A DNA stretch of 64,000 bases, taken from contig CBFFRP010000019.1 of assembly GCA_965644295.1 (NCBI GenBank), positions 186,001 through 250,000 on the forward strand, read 5' to 3'. Source of the DNA: Paraphysomonas bandaiensis (taxonomy: Eukaryota > Chrysophyceae). Below the pieces are notes generated by a model. That model searched no databases. It had not been told where the DNA came from and saw nothing but the letters and a program-made list of their open reading frames with translations. Positions 46,601-57,128 of the stretch are shown in pieces. Each line of letters begins with the position of its first letter. Position 1 is the stretch's first letter. Both the position numbers and the translations under genes were made by a program.

Positions 46601-49119
46601 CATACTCTTCAGGCGCTGAGACTGTGATGCCTCTGACACTAGCTTCTTTATGCTGGCTCCCGTACGATCTTGAGCAACACTAACTTCTATCACAGTAAAT
46701 CCACATAGCACTGCACAAGCGTGCACCATGCTGGTCTTCAGGCAGCCAGTTCGACCTGTCAAGCTCATATTAACAAATGAAAATACTGCAGTCATTGCTG
46801 GATTGAACAACACATGAAACAATTGTTACCTTCTATGATGACTACATTCGGTCCTTTAGCATTATCTGTTGCACGGCTAGAAGGGCAGAAGTCATCATCA
46901 CTCATTTCCGCCTCACTTTCGTCCCCCATATACCGCTTATTATTCCGACCTTTATCTTTCTTTTCGTTCCTGCCTTTATCCACAGCCTGCTGCTCCAGCT
47001 GCTCCGACTGGACCACTGCATGTTGAAGCCAGTTGCGCAGCTGAACCTGAGCGGCGAGGAGACTCCCGTGTTTAGGCTTGGCGCAGTCACCACGATCGGA
47101 TAGAGTGTGCATGAGAGATATTTTATGTAGTTCCACAAGACAAGTATTGACAGATACATGCAATGCTGAAAGGCTCATCGGTTGTTGTATCACTCCTTGA
47201 CCAGTGCATGAAGCTTGGATGGCGTCGAGATCCACGATCTCAGGTTCACATCCTGCAGAGACGACTGGAGAATCTGTCTTACTAAGGTACAGTGAGTTCT
47301 TAGCGAGCACGTATTGTGTCCATAGCCCTCTCAAGTTTACAGAGTTAAGGCGCTCACGATGAAAAGAACGAGTCCAATCAAAAGAACTATTACAAGAGGT
47401 CACGCAACTACAGTCATCGTATAGAATAGGCTCAGCTATTTCTCTAGCGCATGGTACCGGGCGACTAGGTCCCATTGAAGGCGGGGAATTGATATGCTGC
47501 CAGAGAGGAAAAAATGGAGCTCCCTATTCATAGTCCAAACAATGTAATCATAGAACGTTTTTTGAAAAGGTAAAACATACCGTATACATCTCCTTAACTT
47601 GTCCTGCGGATTCCTCTCGGGTAGATGTTATTGTCTGGCAAGTCCCCGTAGATGTACCTCCGACTGACTGTCCCGCTGCCCGTAACGAGGTGGTCACATT
47701 TTCAAAGAAAGGATTCACAGCTGGAGCCTTGCCATCTTTAGTGCGAAAGAATTCAGCGCTCGCTTTACGGGACTCGGACTTTTGTTTATGGAATCGTTCA
47801 ACACGTTCCTGGGCCACCAGTTCCATTTTTTGCTTCTACTCATTACCTTCAGAATCAGCTACACAGACATATAACCAACGCACCTTACTCAAAAAGAACA
47901 CTTGTGCCTTCTTGTCACCATCATTCGGTTTCTTCTCATGTGTTAATTTGGACCTACTATCAGAGTCTTCAACTTGAGAGGTTTTACTACTGTTAGGAGG
48001 ACGGACTCGTGGTCTTCTGTTCTGTTTTTCTGATTGTCGGCTGCACGCAACACCACTATCTAGATCAGATTCTGACCCACTCGAGGCAGCTTCTCCTAAG
48101 ACCTTCTTACCCTGAGCTTTGTGCGGTTTACTAATGATTGAATCCTCTTGAAAGTCATTCTCATCTCCTGGGTCACTATAAGTCACACCGGACACAATAG
48201 TACGCAATCGTATTCGTTTCACACATGTATCACCCATCGTAACACCTTGTATTGACGCAGTACATGCTGTTTCATCTTTAGCTTTTCGTCCACGTTTATC
48301 TTTAGGTATACTGTTCACAACATTTGTTGTGATAGTTTCAGTGCTGTCCTGCTTTTGCGAATTCGGTTTCTGTGGCCTCAAGAATATCGAACACACAGGT
48401 TTGTCTCTTTTTTCGTCGAGGCCGATGACCTCTGCTACAGGGAGATCTGAAATTGGTGGTATATCGACCTTTTCCGGGGGGAACTTTATCTCCTCCATAC
48501 TGGAATAAGTCACTCCGCATACAACTGTTTTTAACTTTATACATTTCGATTCACCCCCCTCACCATCACATAATGTCTCTGTAGGTACTTCTTTAGACCT
48601 TTTTTTGAAGTTTTTCATAAAAATGGAGCAGATAGGCTTCGTGGACGTCTCCGATAAATCGGGTTCTAAGCCCTGGTCGCTACCTGTCACTCGGCGGTTA
48701 ATCGATTCAGCTGAACAAGTGCTTCCCTCGTTTTTAACAGTACTGTTCAAATATGTGTCTGTTTGCTGTTCTGACTTCTGAATAACAGTACATAAAGACT
48801 CTGTAGAAATGTTCAATGTTTTGGATATACTAACACCGTCGCCTATACTGATATTCTCCACACGAGCATCAGACTGGACGAAATTGGAAGCATCAGAACC
48901 ATCAGTAATTCGCTGTTCATCCACAGAAAGCTCTGTACCATCACTGCTACTATCATTCTTAGTACGAAAATAACGAAATATTGTTGAATTTGATTTCATA
49001 TCAGACGAAATCTTTCGCTGTGAGTTAATTCTTTTAATTAAATCCCTTTCAGATTTATTTCTGATTGTATTTGATACATTTGACAGTGTTAATATAGATG
49101 AAGTATCAAACAGAGACAT
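43612..49119 (-). CDS. ELG1/ATAD5-like clamp-unloader AAA+ protein with bromodomain (1701 aa)
   Basis: Six exons: 49119-47884, 47835-47581, 47496-46830, 46755-46541, 46471-44665 and 44537-43612. The long N-terminus has a PIP-like NSTIFRYF (residues 44-51), repeated C-SIF motifs and two copies of a GVTYS block. The AAA+ core starts near residue 715 with VVIIEGRTGCLKTSMVHACA, then GFTVIEVSVAQDRTGASI, EASQSQ and Walker B LILFDEVDIV. This is the ATAD5/Elg1 pattern, the large subunit of the complex that unloads PCNA. An IPT/TIG-like beta region follows (WKGGTIYVHGKNF, about 1005-1110), then a bromodomain (about 1285-1390: HPLSESFMYPLDP, PTYMQVVNDPMDLSTV, SLDEFVADIDRIWMNCELWE). The C-terminal ~300 residues resemble the acidic ATAD5 tail. 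Two key residues differ from consensus: Walker A Gly is Leu, and the bromodomain acetyl-lysine Asn appears to be Glu. Confidence 0.85.
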
Positions 49120-49672
49120 TCAAAAACAGTTTAATTGGAGAAATACATTTGCACAAGGCAATGGCTTTAACCCTTCCAGGGTATACCAATATATTCATTA
49201 AACTAGCACCCCATATAGAGTGTATAGAGAGTATCATACATACAACTCTCATAATATTTTTTTTTTATATTTGAATTTTGTATCTCTTGATTAGCTGCTG
49301 CTCCTGATGTTATGAGTAGTGACTTGAATACTGTGATAATACCGCTGTAGTTCAGTGGTTTACAGAATCCAAAAGCGCATTGAAAATGGGTTTATTTTTT
49401 GTAAAAGTATTGATTTTTATGTCAACAAGTTTAGTTGTGAACCGAAAATCAGCATTAAAGTCAGTCATATCTACAGAGTAGGTATGATATGCAGCGAATA
49501 TTCCACACATATGCAGAGTATGTTACAGTAATATTAACACTGCTGTCCTGTTGTTGAGTGATCTTTGCATTACTTCTATACTCTCTTACTAATCATCCAC
49601 TATACTACTAGTGGATATCTATACAATTACTATATACAGTATCCACTGATACTTCACTATCATTTCTATAAC
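49120..49672. other. Divergent intergenic region
   Basis: Between divergent starts at 49119 (minus) and 49673 (plus). AT-rich with a poly-T run near 49258. Probably holds both promoters. Confidence 0.4.
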
Positions 49673-50995
49673 ATGGAAGCCACTACAGGACAGCCGGTAT
49701 CTTCATTAACACGAGCAGGTTTTGATCCTTTCTGTGGATCGAATCAAGACGGAGAATTCGAGTCAATAGAGGAGTTTGAAAAATACATCAGTGACAAATA
49801 CGGAAGCGCATCAGAGATCCCCAATATGAATGGATGGATATTTCAAGAAGTTGATTTTACCAATGCTAAGGATTATTTTCTGGACTTGCCGTTTGACGGG
49901 GCTAGTTTCTGGGGGTGTGTGTTTCCCCCAGGAGTCACAGATAATGACATAAGATCTCGGGGCGCTAAACTTGTAACTTCGAATCCGGCCAAGCTTCCAT
50001 TCAAACCGATGCGCGCATTTCTATATTCCCAGGAAGAATTAGCTGCAAGTGACTCAGACATATATAAATACTGGCTTGAGAATTCGAATTCATTTGAGTC
50101 ACAGCTTTTTTATTCTATCCATGATTTTTCCATTATGGATGCATTGATGGATTATGCGGAGGGTAAGTCATTTGTCGCAATTTGTGGAGGACATGCCATG
50201 CGCCGATCCGATGTCATGTATGGTCAACTGATGGAACTCGGAAACAAGATTGCCCATGCAGGCTTTATTTGCTGTACGGGTGGTGGACCGGGAGCAATGG
50301 AGGCTAGTAATTTGGGCTCATATTTGGCAGGCATTCAGCACGCGAAGCGGATGAAAACACGATCTGAACAAGACGTCAGTTCAGAGCAGGATGATGATCA
50401 CAGCAGTGAATCTATCCTCTCACGGGCGAGAGAGCTTATCCAGACCCACCCTAGCCCACCAGATGAACCAGAATATAAGAACCCTAAACCGGCGCAGGCT
50501 GTACTTGATGCCTTAGGTCCTTCTACTTGCTACTCGCCGTCTCTTGGTATACCGACATGGCGATATGGTCATGAGCCTCCAAACCTCTTCACAGCCTATC
50601 ATGCGAAATTTTTCCAAAATTCACTTCGAGAAGCTGTTCTCTTAGAGTTGTGCTATGGTGGACTCATCATCACTCCTGGAGGGCCTGGGACGATGCAAGA
50701 GATCTTCCAAGCTGCTTGTTGAAATGCTTACTCCAAGGAAGGACATGACTATCCAATGGTGTTCTTTGGAGTGGAATTCTGGAGAGAAAACGGGGTTTGG
50801 GATTTAGTACAGAAACAAGCTCGGAAATACTCATATACACGAATGTTGTTGTTGTCAGATAGTGTTGACGAGATCATGGACCACCTTGTGCGATGTGCTG
50901 ATGAAAAGGGACTTTCCCGGATCAGTGATTTTTCTGAGCTTTGTAATCCCTATTGGTTTTCAAAGTCATCAACGTGCTCATCCTGTAGAGGATGA
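49673..50995 (+). CDS. LOG-family (lysine decarboxylase-like) protein interrupted by in-frame TGA
   Basis: The ATG at 49673 (MEATTGQPVSSL) starts a 440-codon frame broken only by TGA at 50720-50722. A ~150-residue N-terminal region leads to a Rossmann domain with FVAICGGHAMRR, ICCTGGGPGAMEASNLG and the signature IITPGGPGTMQEIFQAA. After the TGA the same frame continues in family sequence (NAYSKEGH, YPMVFFGVEFWREN, SYTRMLLLSDSVDEIMDHLV) and stops at 50995. LOG-type proteins cleave nucleoside 5'-monophosphates at the base-ribose bond (cytokinin activation or purine salvage); the substrate here is unknown. TGA ends other genes here, so recoding is not general. It may be a fresh nonsense mutation, an assembly error or readthrough. 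The conserved active-site motifs all lie upstream of the TGA. Confidence 0.8.
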
Positions 50996-51344
50996 ATACT
51001 ATTTGTGTTCTAAATACTAAATACTAATTTATGAGTTCGTAGTATGCATAAAATTTGTTATTACTGCTGTGATAGTTAGATATCGATAGAATTGTAAATC
51101 GTTTTTATGTAATATATGTTGAAGCCATAGATTATTAGCTACGTTGTGTATTGCAGAAATCAGTATGCATTCTTACCGCACAGTTTCAACATAGTTTCAC
51201 TCTTTAACCGAAACTCTACTACTAAAATTGCACTTAGAATGCTTTAGAAAAATGATATCTCACACAAGTTAAGATAGTGCACATGTGAACAAACACGTTT
51301 TTCAATTATTGTAAGTTTGGCACTCAATACATATATTAAACGTG
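50996..51344. other. Intergenic region downstream of LOG gene
   Basis: AT-rich, nothing recognised. Confidence 0.35.
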
Positions 51345-51860
51345 TTTTTATTTAGCAATAGGCGTTAGAAACGTGTACCAATATAGTGGTTAGTGGAATG
51401 CTAGTCATGCTAGTTAGACCTCTACCCATAACTAATCCGTACAAATTCCGTTATCCTACTATTTAACGCTACAGAAGCTGCTTGTGCGTCGCCGCAAGCA
51501 CCAAGGTGCAACCACTTCCGTTCTAAATTTTGTTTGTGAGTTTCGCCCTGCTCGTGCTTCTTGACTCACTGGCGCGTGTTGTCTGGGGGTCTTCCCTTAG
51601 GATACGGCTCCACCAGGCTCTGTGGGACAGGGTTTTGCATTAAGGTCCGAAGTGTACCGAGTACTAGATGTGTGTTCTGTGAGGAGAGTGGAGTGGTGGA
51701 AGGTGTCGGTATTTCCTTGCATCGCTTGGGTATCAGGCATAGGTGTAGTTGCCGGAGACGGCGTCTTTGTCGAGGACCAGATGTTTTCATGCAGTCCGGT
51801 GGGCACTCAATACATTCTCGTACGTTTTCGTGATGTTTTAGGGAAGAGTACCGTAACACA
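51345..51860 (-). repeat. Dispersed repeat, copy B (inverted relative to copy A)
   Basis: The reverse complement of about 51345-51800 matches 26630-27085 over its whole length, with the same open frame on the minus strand (KTSGPRQRRRLRQLHLCL, PVPQSLVEPYPKGRPPDN). Similarity extends across the non-coding 3' part, so it is a repeat copy and not a conserved host gene. Confidence 0.7.
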
Positions 51861-52380
51861 AACAGTTTCGTAGCTTCGAATAGTAGGATATCAGAGTTAA
51901 GCTCTTCACAGCACACCACTTCAACAGTAACGCAGTAACTATAGACTTCTATTCGATCAAACTGGTCGACTGACTCACACTTTCTTCCTCAACAAAGTCG
52001 GACTCGCACCTTTTCGTGGTGTTCTGGGGAATATGTACTGGATATATTTCTCCGGGAATCTAACGTGAGCCGCATACAAAATCAGCAGATATGCAGATAT
52101 TGTTCTTCCCACTCATAGCCGAATGCTTGTGTGGCACGTGGTGCAAAGGACAATATAAGTGTCACTTCTTGTGTAGGTGTCTTTGGACCTTGACAAACCA
52201 ATAGGCATCCGGGATGTTCACGTTAAGGACAGTGGTTGTTCCTTGGTTTTTGCGGTCACGCACGCTCAAATAGTAGGATACCAGAGTTAAGCACTAGTTT
52301 GTTAAATTGTTTGCTACATTAGTTCTGACTGTCACACACCTATTGATACTAATACTTTCTGCTTTCTGAAATTATTAATA
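51861..52380 (+). repeat. Further 3' modules of the dispersed repeat
   Basis: GTTTCGTAGCTTCGAATAGT-AGGATATCAGAGTTAAG near 51867-51903 and AAATAGTAGGATACCAGAGT-TAAGCACTAG near 52265-52300, then GCTACATTAGTTCTGACTGT. These are in opposite orientation to copy B. The stretch between them has no recognised gene. Confidence 0.5.
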
Positions 52381-52602
52381 CGGAACTCAATATACTCTTA
52401 CTACAGCATTTTAAAGCTTGGATGATTATTTATTCTCTTGACTACCAAGCATGACATATTTACACTATCCTTGTTCCAACAGCAACAAATTCTATACAAT
52501 CCACATGTGGTAAGGATTCAGAATCCTGGTAATAGTTGCACCACTAAAGTAGAACACTATAAAGGTAACCACTCTCCTACATACTACACACACAATGATG
52601 TA

Positions 52603-53745
52603 TTATACAGGGACAGACTCCGCCCCTAACAGTTCCCTCCACATTAATTTTTGTACATCTATTGGTGTTTTGCTACCCTCCTTGGCACCCCCGTGTACTT
52701 TCATTATGTGTCGGTCTAGGGACGTTTTAAATCCAAACTGTCGCTTGCAATAAGGGATAGGGCATTCGAAACGTTTTACATCAGAATGCACTGCAGACAT
52801 GTGGGCCAGCAGATTATGGCGCTACAGAACAGTATCAGAGTTAGACACAAAAATACTACTGCATATGCATGTACCTGAGCAAACGACCGACCACAACCGT
52901 CTACAATACAGAAGAACTTCTCACCAGACGAAGAAGGTTTGTCGGAGGATATATTTGATTCCTCTTTATCCGCCGTGTCTTCACCGTCGCCATCTTTATC
53001 AATAGACCGGCGTCTCTTACGTGATATATGGCTATCAATGACATCCGCATGGGAAAGGCTGTGTCGTCTTAAAGCCTCTAGGTTGGGAAACACTAGCGAG
53101 CAGTGTGGGATATCGCAAACGTAGTGGCGTCTACTCCGTGAGGCTGCGTAGATAAATATAAGAAAAAAGTATATACGGGGCCGTACGTACCATGTGCAAG
53201 CATATGACGGTCGAGCTTCGATTGTGATGGAAAACACTTGCCACAGTCCGCTACATACAAACTTTTAGCGGCAATGTCGCTTAACTTTCATAAAGCTGCT
53301 ACCTATATCACACTTGAAGGCAACAATACCGTGTGCCTCCAATCGATGACTCCTTAACTGTGTTTTTTTGTGAAACCCCTCGCCACATACATCACACGTG
53401 CATACATATGGACGATTTTCATGTGTGGCCTTATGGCGATGAAGATGGGCGGCTGTTATAAAAGCCTGATTACAATTCTCAAAGTCACACTTATGTTTCC
53501 GCACTCCATTATGAGAACACATATGACGCTGAAGATGATCCTTTCGCCTAAATGTTTTATCACATCCCTCAAAATCACATTGAAATGGTCGCTAGAATAA
53601 TAACATTAACTAGTGATATTATTCTATCAATGTTTACCTCTCCACTGTGTATTCTCATATGTGCCTCATAATGAGATTGACGGGTGAAATGTTTACTGCA
53701 AATATCACACTCATATTGCTTAGATGTGGGGGTGGGATTCGACAT
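52603..53745 (-). CDS. TFIIIA-like C2H2 zinc-finger protein (314 aa)
   Basis: Five exons: 53745-53638, 53591-53303, 53250-53191, 53143-52875 and 52821-52603, with introns of 46-53 nt. About eight or nine C2H2 fingers are visible: YECDICSKHF, FQCDFEGCDKTF, HKCDFENCNQAF, YVCTCDVCGEGF, FKCDIADCGKCF, YVCDIPHCSLVF, FFCIVDGCGRSF and FECPIPYCKRQF. A basic, acidic and Ser-rich linker (ISRKRRRSIDKDGDGEDTAD) splits the last two from the rest. Finger number, the C-x4-C spacing in many fingers and the late insertion fit TFIIIA, the 5S rRNA gene factor. Another multi-finger regulator is possible. It diverges from the ELO gene. Confidence 0.8.
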
Positions 53746-53936
53746 CACACCACCAGTTGAAACAACAAATATATAAAGATTACTGGTTATTGAATGATGC
53801 TGGTGTGCTGCAGTGCTGTACACTTATAGCTAATTTCTTAGAGCGATATCTATACATACATTTGTATGTACAGCAGAAGTATATGCACTGCCCTTCCACC
53901 AGTGGACATATTTCATTGGATGGTATCGCCTATCAC

Positions 53937-53952
53937 TCGCGATATATCGCGA
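53937..53952. promoter_or_regulatory. 16-bp perfect palindrome in a divergent promoter
   Basis: TCGCGATATATCGCGA, with another CGCGATAT at 53970-53977. Lies in the 475-bp region between the zinc-finger gene (start 53745, minus) and the elongase gene (54221, plus). It may bind a dimeric factor; no function is shown. Confidence 0.35.
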
Positions 53953-54220
53953 TAAGACCCTCTCTAAACCGCGATATGGTGGGAGTGACATGACCAGCAG
54001 CAAGTATACGGTATACAAGAATGTATATGTGAATAATTCGATGACGATATAGCGATGAATTGAGTGCATCATCATTATATACACTGTAATTGTATATATC
54101 TTCCAGATCAACGGTGATTGATTGAATGTGTGGACGGAGCTGGATTGCACCATCATATCTCTTCCAATTGCGTTATAATTGCTTCACAAGTGCATACTTA
54201 AGCACCTTATATCAAGTACC

Positions 54221-55137
54221 ATGGAACAGCACTTGCAGCAGTTTCACGAGATCACTCACACGGTTGAGAAAGCTCTCATTACATGGGCTCGTCCAGAGGG
54301 ATGGGGCGAGTCTCCTCTAGCGAGCTGGCCTCTGACCAGCTTCGATACCGCCATTACTATTGCTCTAGGGTACTTGGCATTCGTGCTCTTCGGAAGTGTA
54401 TGTATTTATGAAACATTTTTTTCTATTTAACATAACATGCAGCTCATTATGCAAGCTCTTCCCAGTGTCCCTGGACTTTATCCTCTTAAATTCATTTACA
54501 ACATTGCTCAGGTCATGTTGTGTTCATACATGTGTATCGAGGCTGTAATCAGAGCTTATAGTGCCAACTACCCGATAATTCCGGGATGCCCCTTTAACCA
54601 GACAGATCCTCCGATGGGATTCGTGCTTTACATCTTTTATCTCTCAAAAATATTAGATTTTGCCGATACTGTTTTCATCATTCTTGAGAAGCGTTGGAAA
54701 CAGCTTAGCTTTCTCCATATCTACCACCACACCAGTATCTTCCTGGTGAGTGCCGTATGCTCTTGAGTTCCTCATTTAATTTTTGTGTTTAGTTTTACTG
54801 GCTGAATGTCAATGTGGGGTATGATGGCGATGTCTATCTCACAGTTGTGTTGAACGGCCTTATTCACACCATTATGTACACATACTACTTTGTTTCTATG
54901 CATACCAAGGATATTTGGTGGAAAGAAGCTCTCACTATGAGTCAGATGATTCAGTTCGTTCTCATGAATTTACAAGCCGCCTACCTCCTTTATCTGCCCC
55001 AGTCACCCTTTCCTCGCAATATTATCGTGGCGTACCTCATCTACATTTTGTCTCTTTTAGTTCTCTTTGCCAACTTCTATGTCGTGTCCTACATGACCAA
55101 GGGTAAGAAGAAGAAGACAGACAAGAAGAACAAATAG
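54221..55137 (+). CDS. ELO-family fatty acid elongase (274 aa)
   Basis: Three exons: 54221-54397, 54443-54745 and 54793-55137 (introns 45 and 47 nt). Condensing enzyme of very-long-chain or polyunsaturated fatty acid elongation in the ER. Several membrane segments and the family motifs are visible: LSKILDFADTVFIILEKRWK, the His box FLHIYHHTSIF, and LNGLIHTIMYTYYFVS, then WKEALTMSQMIQFVLMNLQ. The C-terminus is Lys-rich (KGKKKKTDKKNK), consistent with ER retrieval. The length is normal and all motifs are intact. Substrate chain length cannot be told from sequence alone. Confidence 0.95.
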
Positions 55138-55349
55138 AAGTTAGCATGGTCTTTACCGTATCTATTGGACGCGTGCTTTGACCTTGACGAAGCTATTTAT
55201 TAGTTTAGTTGTGTAATCTGTCATATATTTGCGGAGTGGTTAACTTGTTGTTGCGATATGTTGATGGTGTTTGAGTAACCTGATTGCGTTTACATATTCG
55301 CTGCGGCAAATTTTCTAACTAAGTGGATATATGCAGTACTTATATTACA

Positions 55350-55602
55350 GGGATGTATTTTTCGACCTAGTCAATTTGGGGGAATTTCCTAGTCACACCA
55401 AAATTGGTGTAAAAACCTAGTCAAAAGGTTCGAAAACCTAGTCATTAAATAATTAGGGATGTATATGCGAGTACAATTCATGACTAGGTTTAATACTATA
55501 ATTGGCTAGGTTGAGTCATTTATTGCTTTGACTAGGTTTTTACACCAATTTTGGAGTGACTAGGAAAGTCCACCAAATTGACTAGGTTGAATAATATATC
55601 CC
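55350..55602. mobile_element. 253-bp MITE of the GGGAT-TIR family
   Basis: Left end GGGATGTATTTTTCGACC, right end on the minus strand GGGATATATTATTCAACC. TIRs of about 100 bp are made of repeated CCTAGTCA blocks, as in the larger element at 37351. Flanks TATATTACA and TATATTATA agree at 8 of 9, an aged 9-bp target duplication. Confidence 0.82.
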
Positions 55603-56215
55603 TATATTATATTACATTTTCTATGAACACTTTAGATATACGTTGCCAAAGTGGCAGATTGGATTTCATCTGGTATTATGATGTATTTTCATTTAGATAT
55701 ATGCAGTTCGTTGTTGTATTACTTCGTACTATACTTCGTGTGGTATGTGGTAGTAGTAAACATAGCATATCTCAACCGAAATACAAACATTTTGTGTATA
55801 ATCAAGAAGACCGCGATTAATATTATTATAAGTATAATGTTCAATTAATATTTGCATAATGAATAAATAACTTTTGAAAATCAAAGGATGTCAGAAATAC
55901 CATGGGTAGTTTAGCATGGTTTCGTCATTCTCCTTTTCAACTATAAAGTAATTGAGTCCGCGAGAGAAAATTTTCAGACAACGCAATCACAACGATATTC
56001 GCGAAGTCATCATTCATTTTACAAGTGCGACATTAATACTACTGAGTGGAGGGTGTGGTACAGAGTCTACACCCTCCGCGGGCCTCAGGACTTTGGTGCC
56101 GGTTTAGGGTAGTCCGACAGACTCTTTATGTTTTTCCTCGGACGTCAGGAACCCTGGGACGCACCCGAGGATGGCTACAGACGTACGACTTATATCAACA
56201 CAGCGAAAATTCAAA
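55603..56215. other. Intergenic region with a GC-rich structured segment
   Basis: Most is AT-rich, but 56045-56200 is GC-rich and begins with a perfect 9-bp stem: GGAGGGTGT at 56048-56056 pairing with ACACCCTCC at 56069-56077. Could be a non-coding RNA or a last exon of the minus-strand gene at 56216. No known RNA family recognised. Confidence 0.4.
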
Positions 56216-56464
56216 TCATACCTGGGATGAAGCAGTAGAGTTTGGCTGACTACGATAGTACCCCACTCCTAATATAATTCCCGCCATTGCCGCAGCAGGA
56301 AATCCTCCTAAAAAGTACGCAACAGCTATAACAACAAGGATACTCCACTGCGGAACAACTTGTCCAAATATAACTACATCAGATGAGCTGGGTGTAGTAG
56401 AATTGGATTCATTATTCGTTGGCGCATTATCTGGAACTATGGCGCCATTAACAATCTTTACCAT
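56216..56464 (-). CDS. Small single-pass membrane protein, FAM241-like (82 aa)
   Basis: ATG at 56464. The start MVKIVNGAIVPDNAP resembles the FAM241/DUF4605 opening (MVRI-NGEIVQDD). A Ser/Thr/Asn-rich stretch and one membrane segment (SILVVIAVAYFLGG and on, about residues 42-68) follow. The frame stops right after CAG with GTATGA, which could be a splice donor: a 47-nt intron ending at CTGTAG would add about nine residues (PSSGASQGS) and a stop. The family match is weak because the protein is so short. Confidence 0.6.
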   Translation of the reverse strand: MVKIVNGAIVPDNAPTNNESNSTTPSSSDVVIFGQVVPQWSILVVIAVAYFLGGFPAAAMAGIILGVGYYRSQPNSTASSQV

Positions 56465-57128
56465 ACTTGGCTCTAACGGTATTCGTTAAATATATATGGA
56501 GACAAAGTGGAATTGATTAGCTGACCTAAGTATCCTCTTAAAGCAACTAGAAAGAATAGTTTGTGTTCTTTACGTAGTCGTCTCTTTAAGTGATACTTTA
56601 ATATAAGTGACTATTATACATGAATATGTCCACATGTGAGTGTGCGTGTTATGATACTCTGTATACCGTTAGAGTACATTACAACACTAACACAGTATTA
56701 GGGGAGTCTAGAAACCAGACATTTTTCACTCAAATTCGAAATTATAGTGTAGAATATTCATAAAAATATATCTTTTTGTATGACGTTACAGTTTTAACAT
56801 ACGGGGTATGTAGTGTACATACAGTGCGGTGTAGATATGTACGTATGATATACTACATACCTGGCAGTACTGGAGTGGGATGGGCGTATGTGAGTAGCCG
56901 TGTGGTGCATCTGTTCAACCTCCACATGATCGAATTGAATCCAACAAGTACTTCGACTTTGCCCATCCCTAGCGTCAGTGAAATCACTATCATATCAACA
57001 TAATACACTATACATATAGCATACCTTAATAGATACCAACAATACACATCACGATATTGCAACTACATTCTATTAAACTTAATGTGGGCATAAATTAATT
57101 TAGTATTATTAAAATACTACACCATATA
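56465..57128. other. Divergent intergenic region
   Basis: AT-rich promoter region between divergent genes at 56464 and 57129. No gene seen. Confidence 0.4.

Noticed and set aside
49340-49372. tRNA-like D-arm (TAGTTCAGTGGTTTACA)
   Set aside because: No matching anticodon stem, T-arm or acceptor stem can be drawn around it.
50720-50722. TGA reassigned to an amino acid genome-wide
   Set aside because: TGA ends several intact genes here (AMP deaminase, the ELG1-like gene, TMEM65-GAF), so it is a normal stop.
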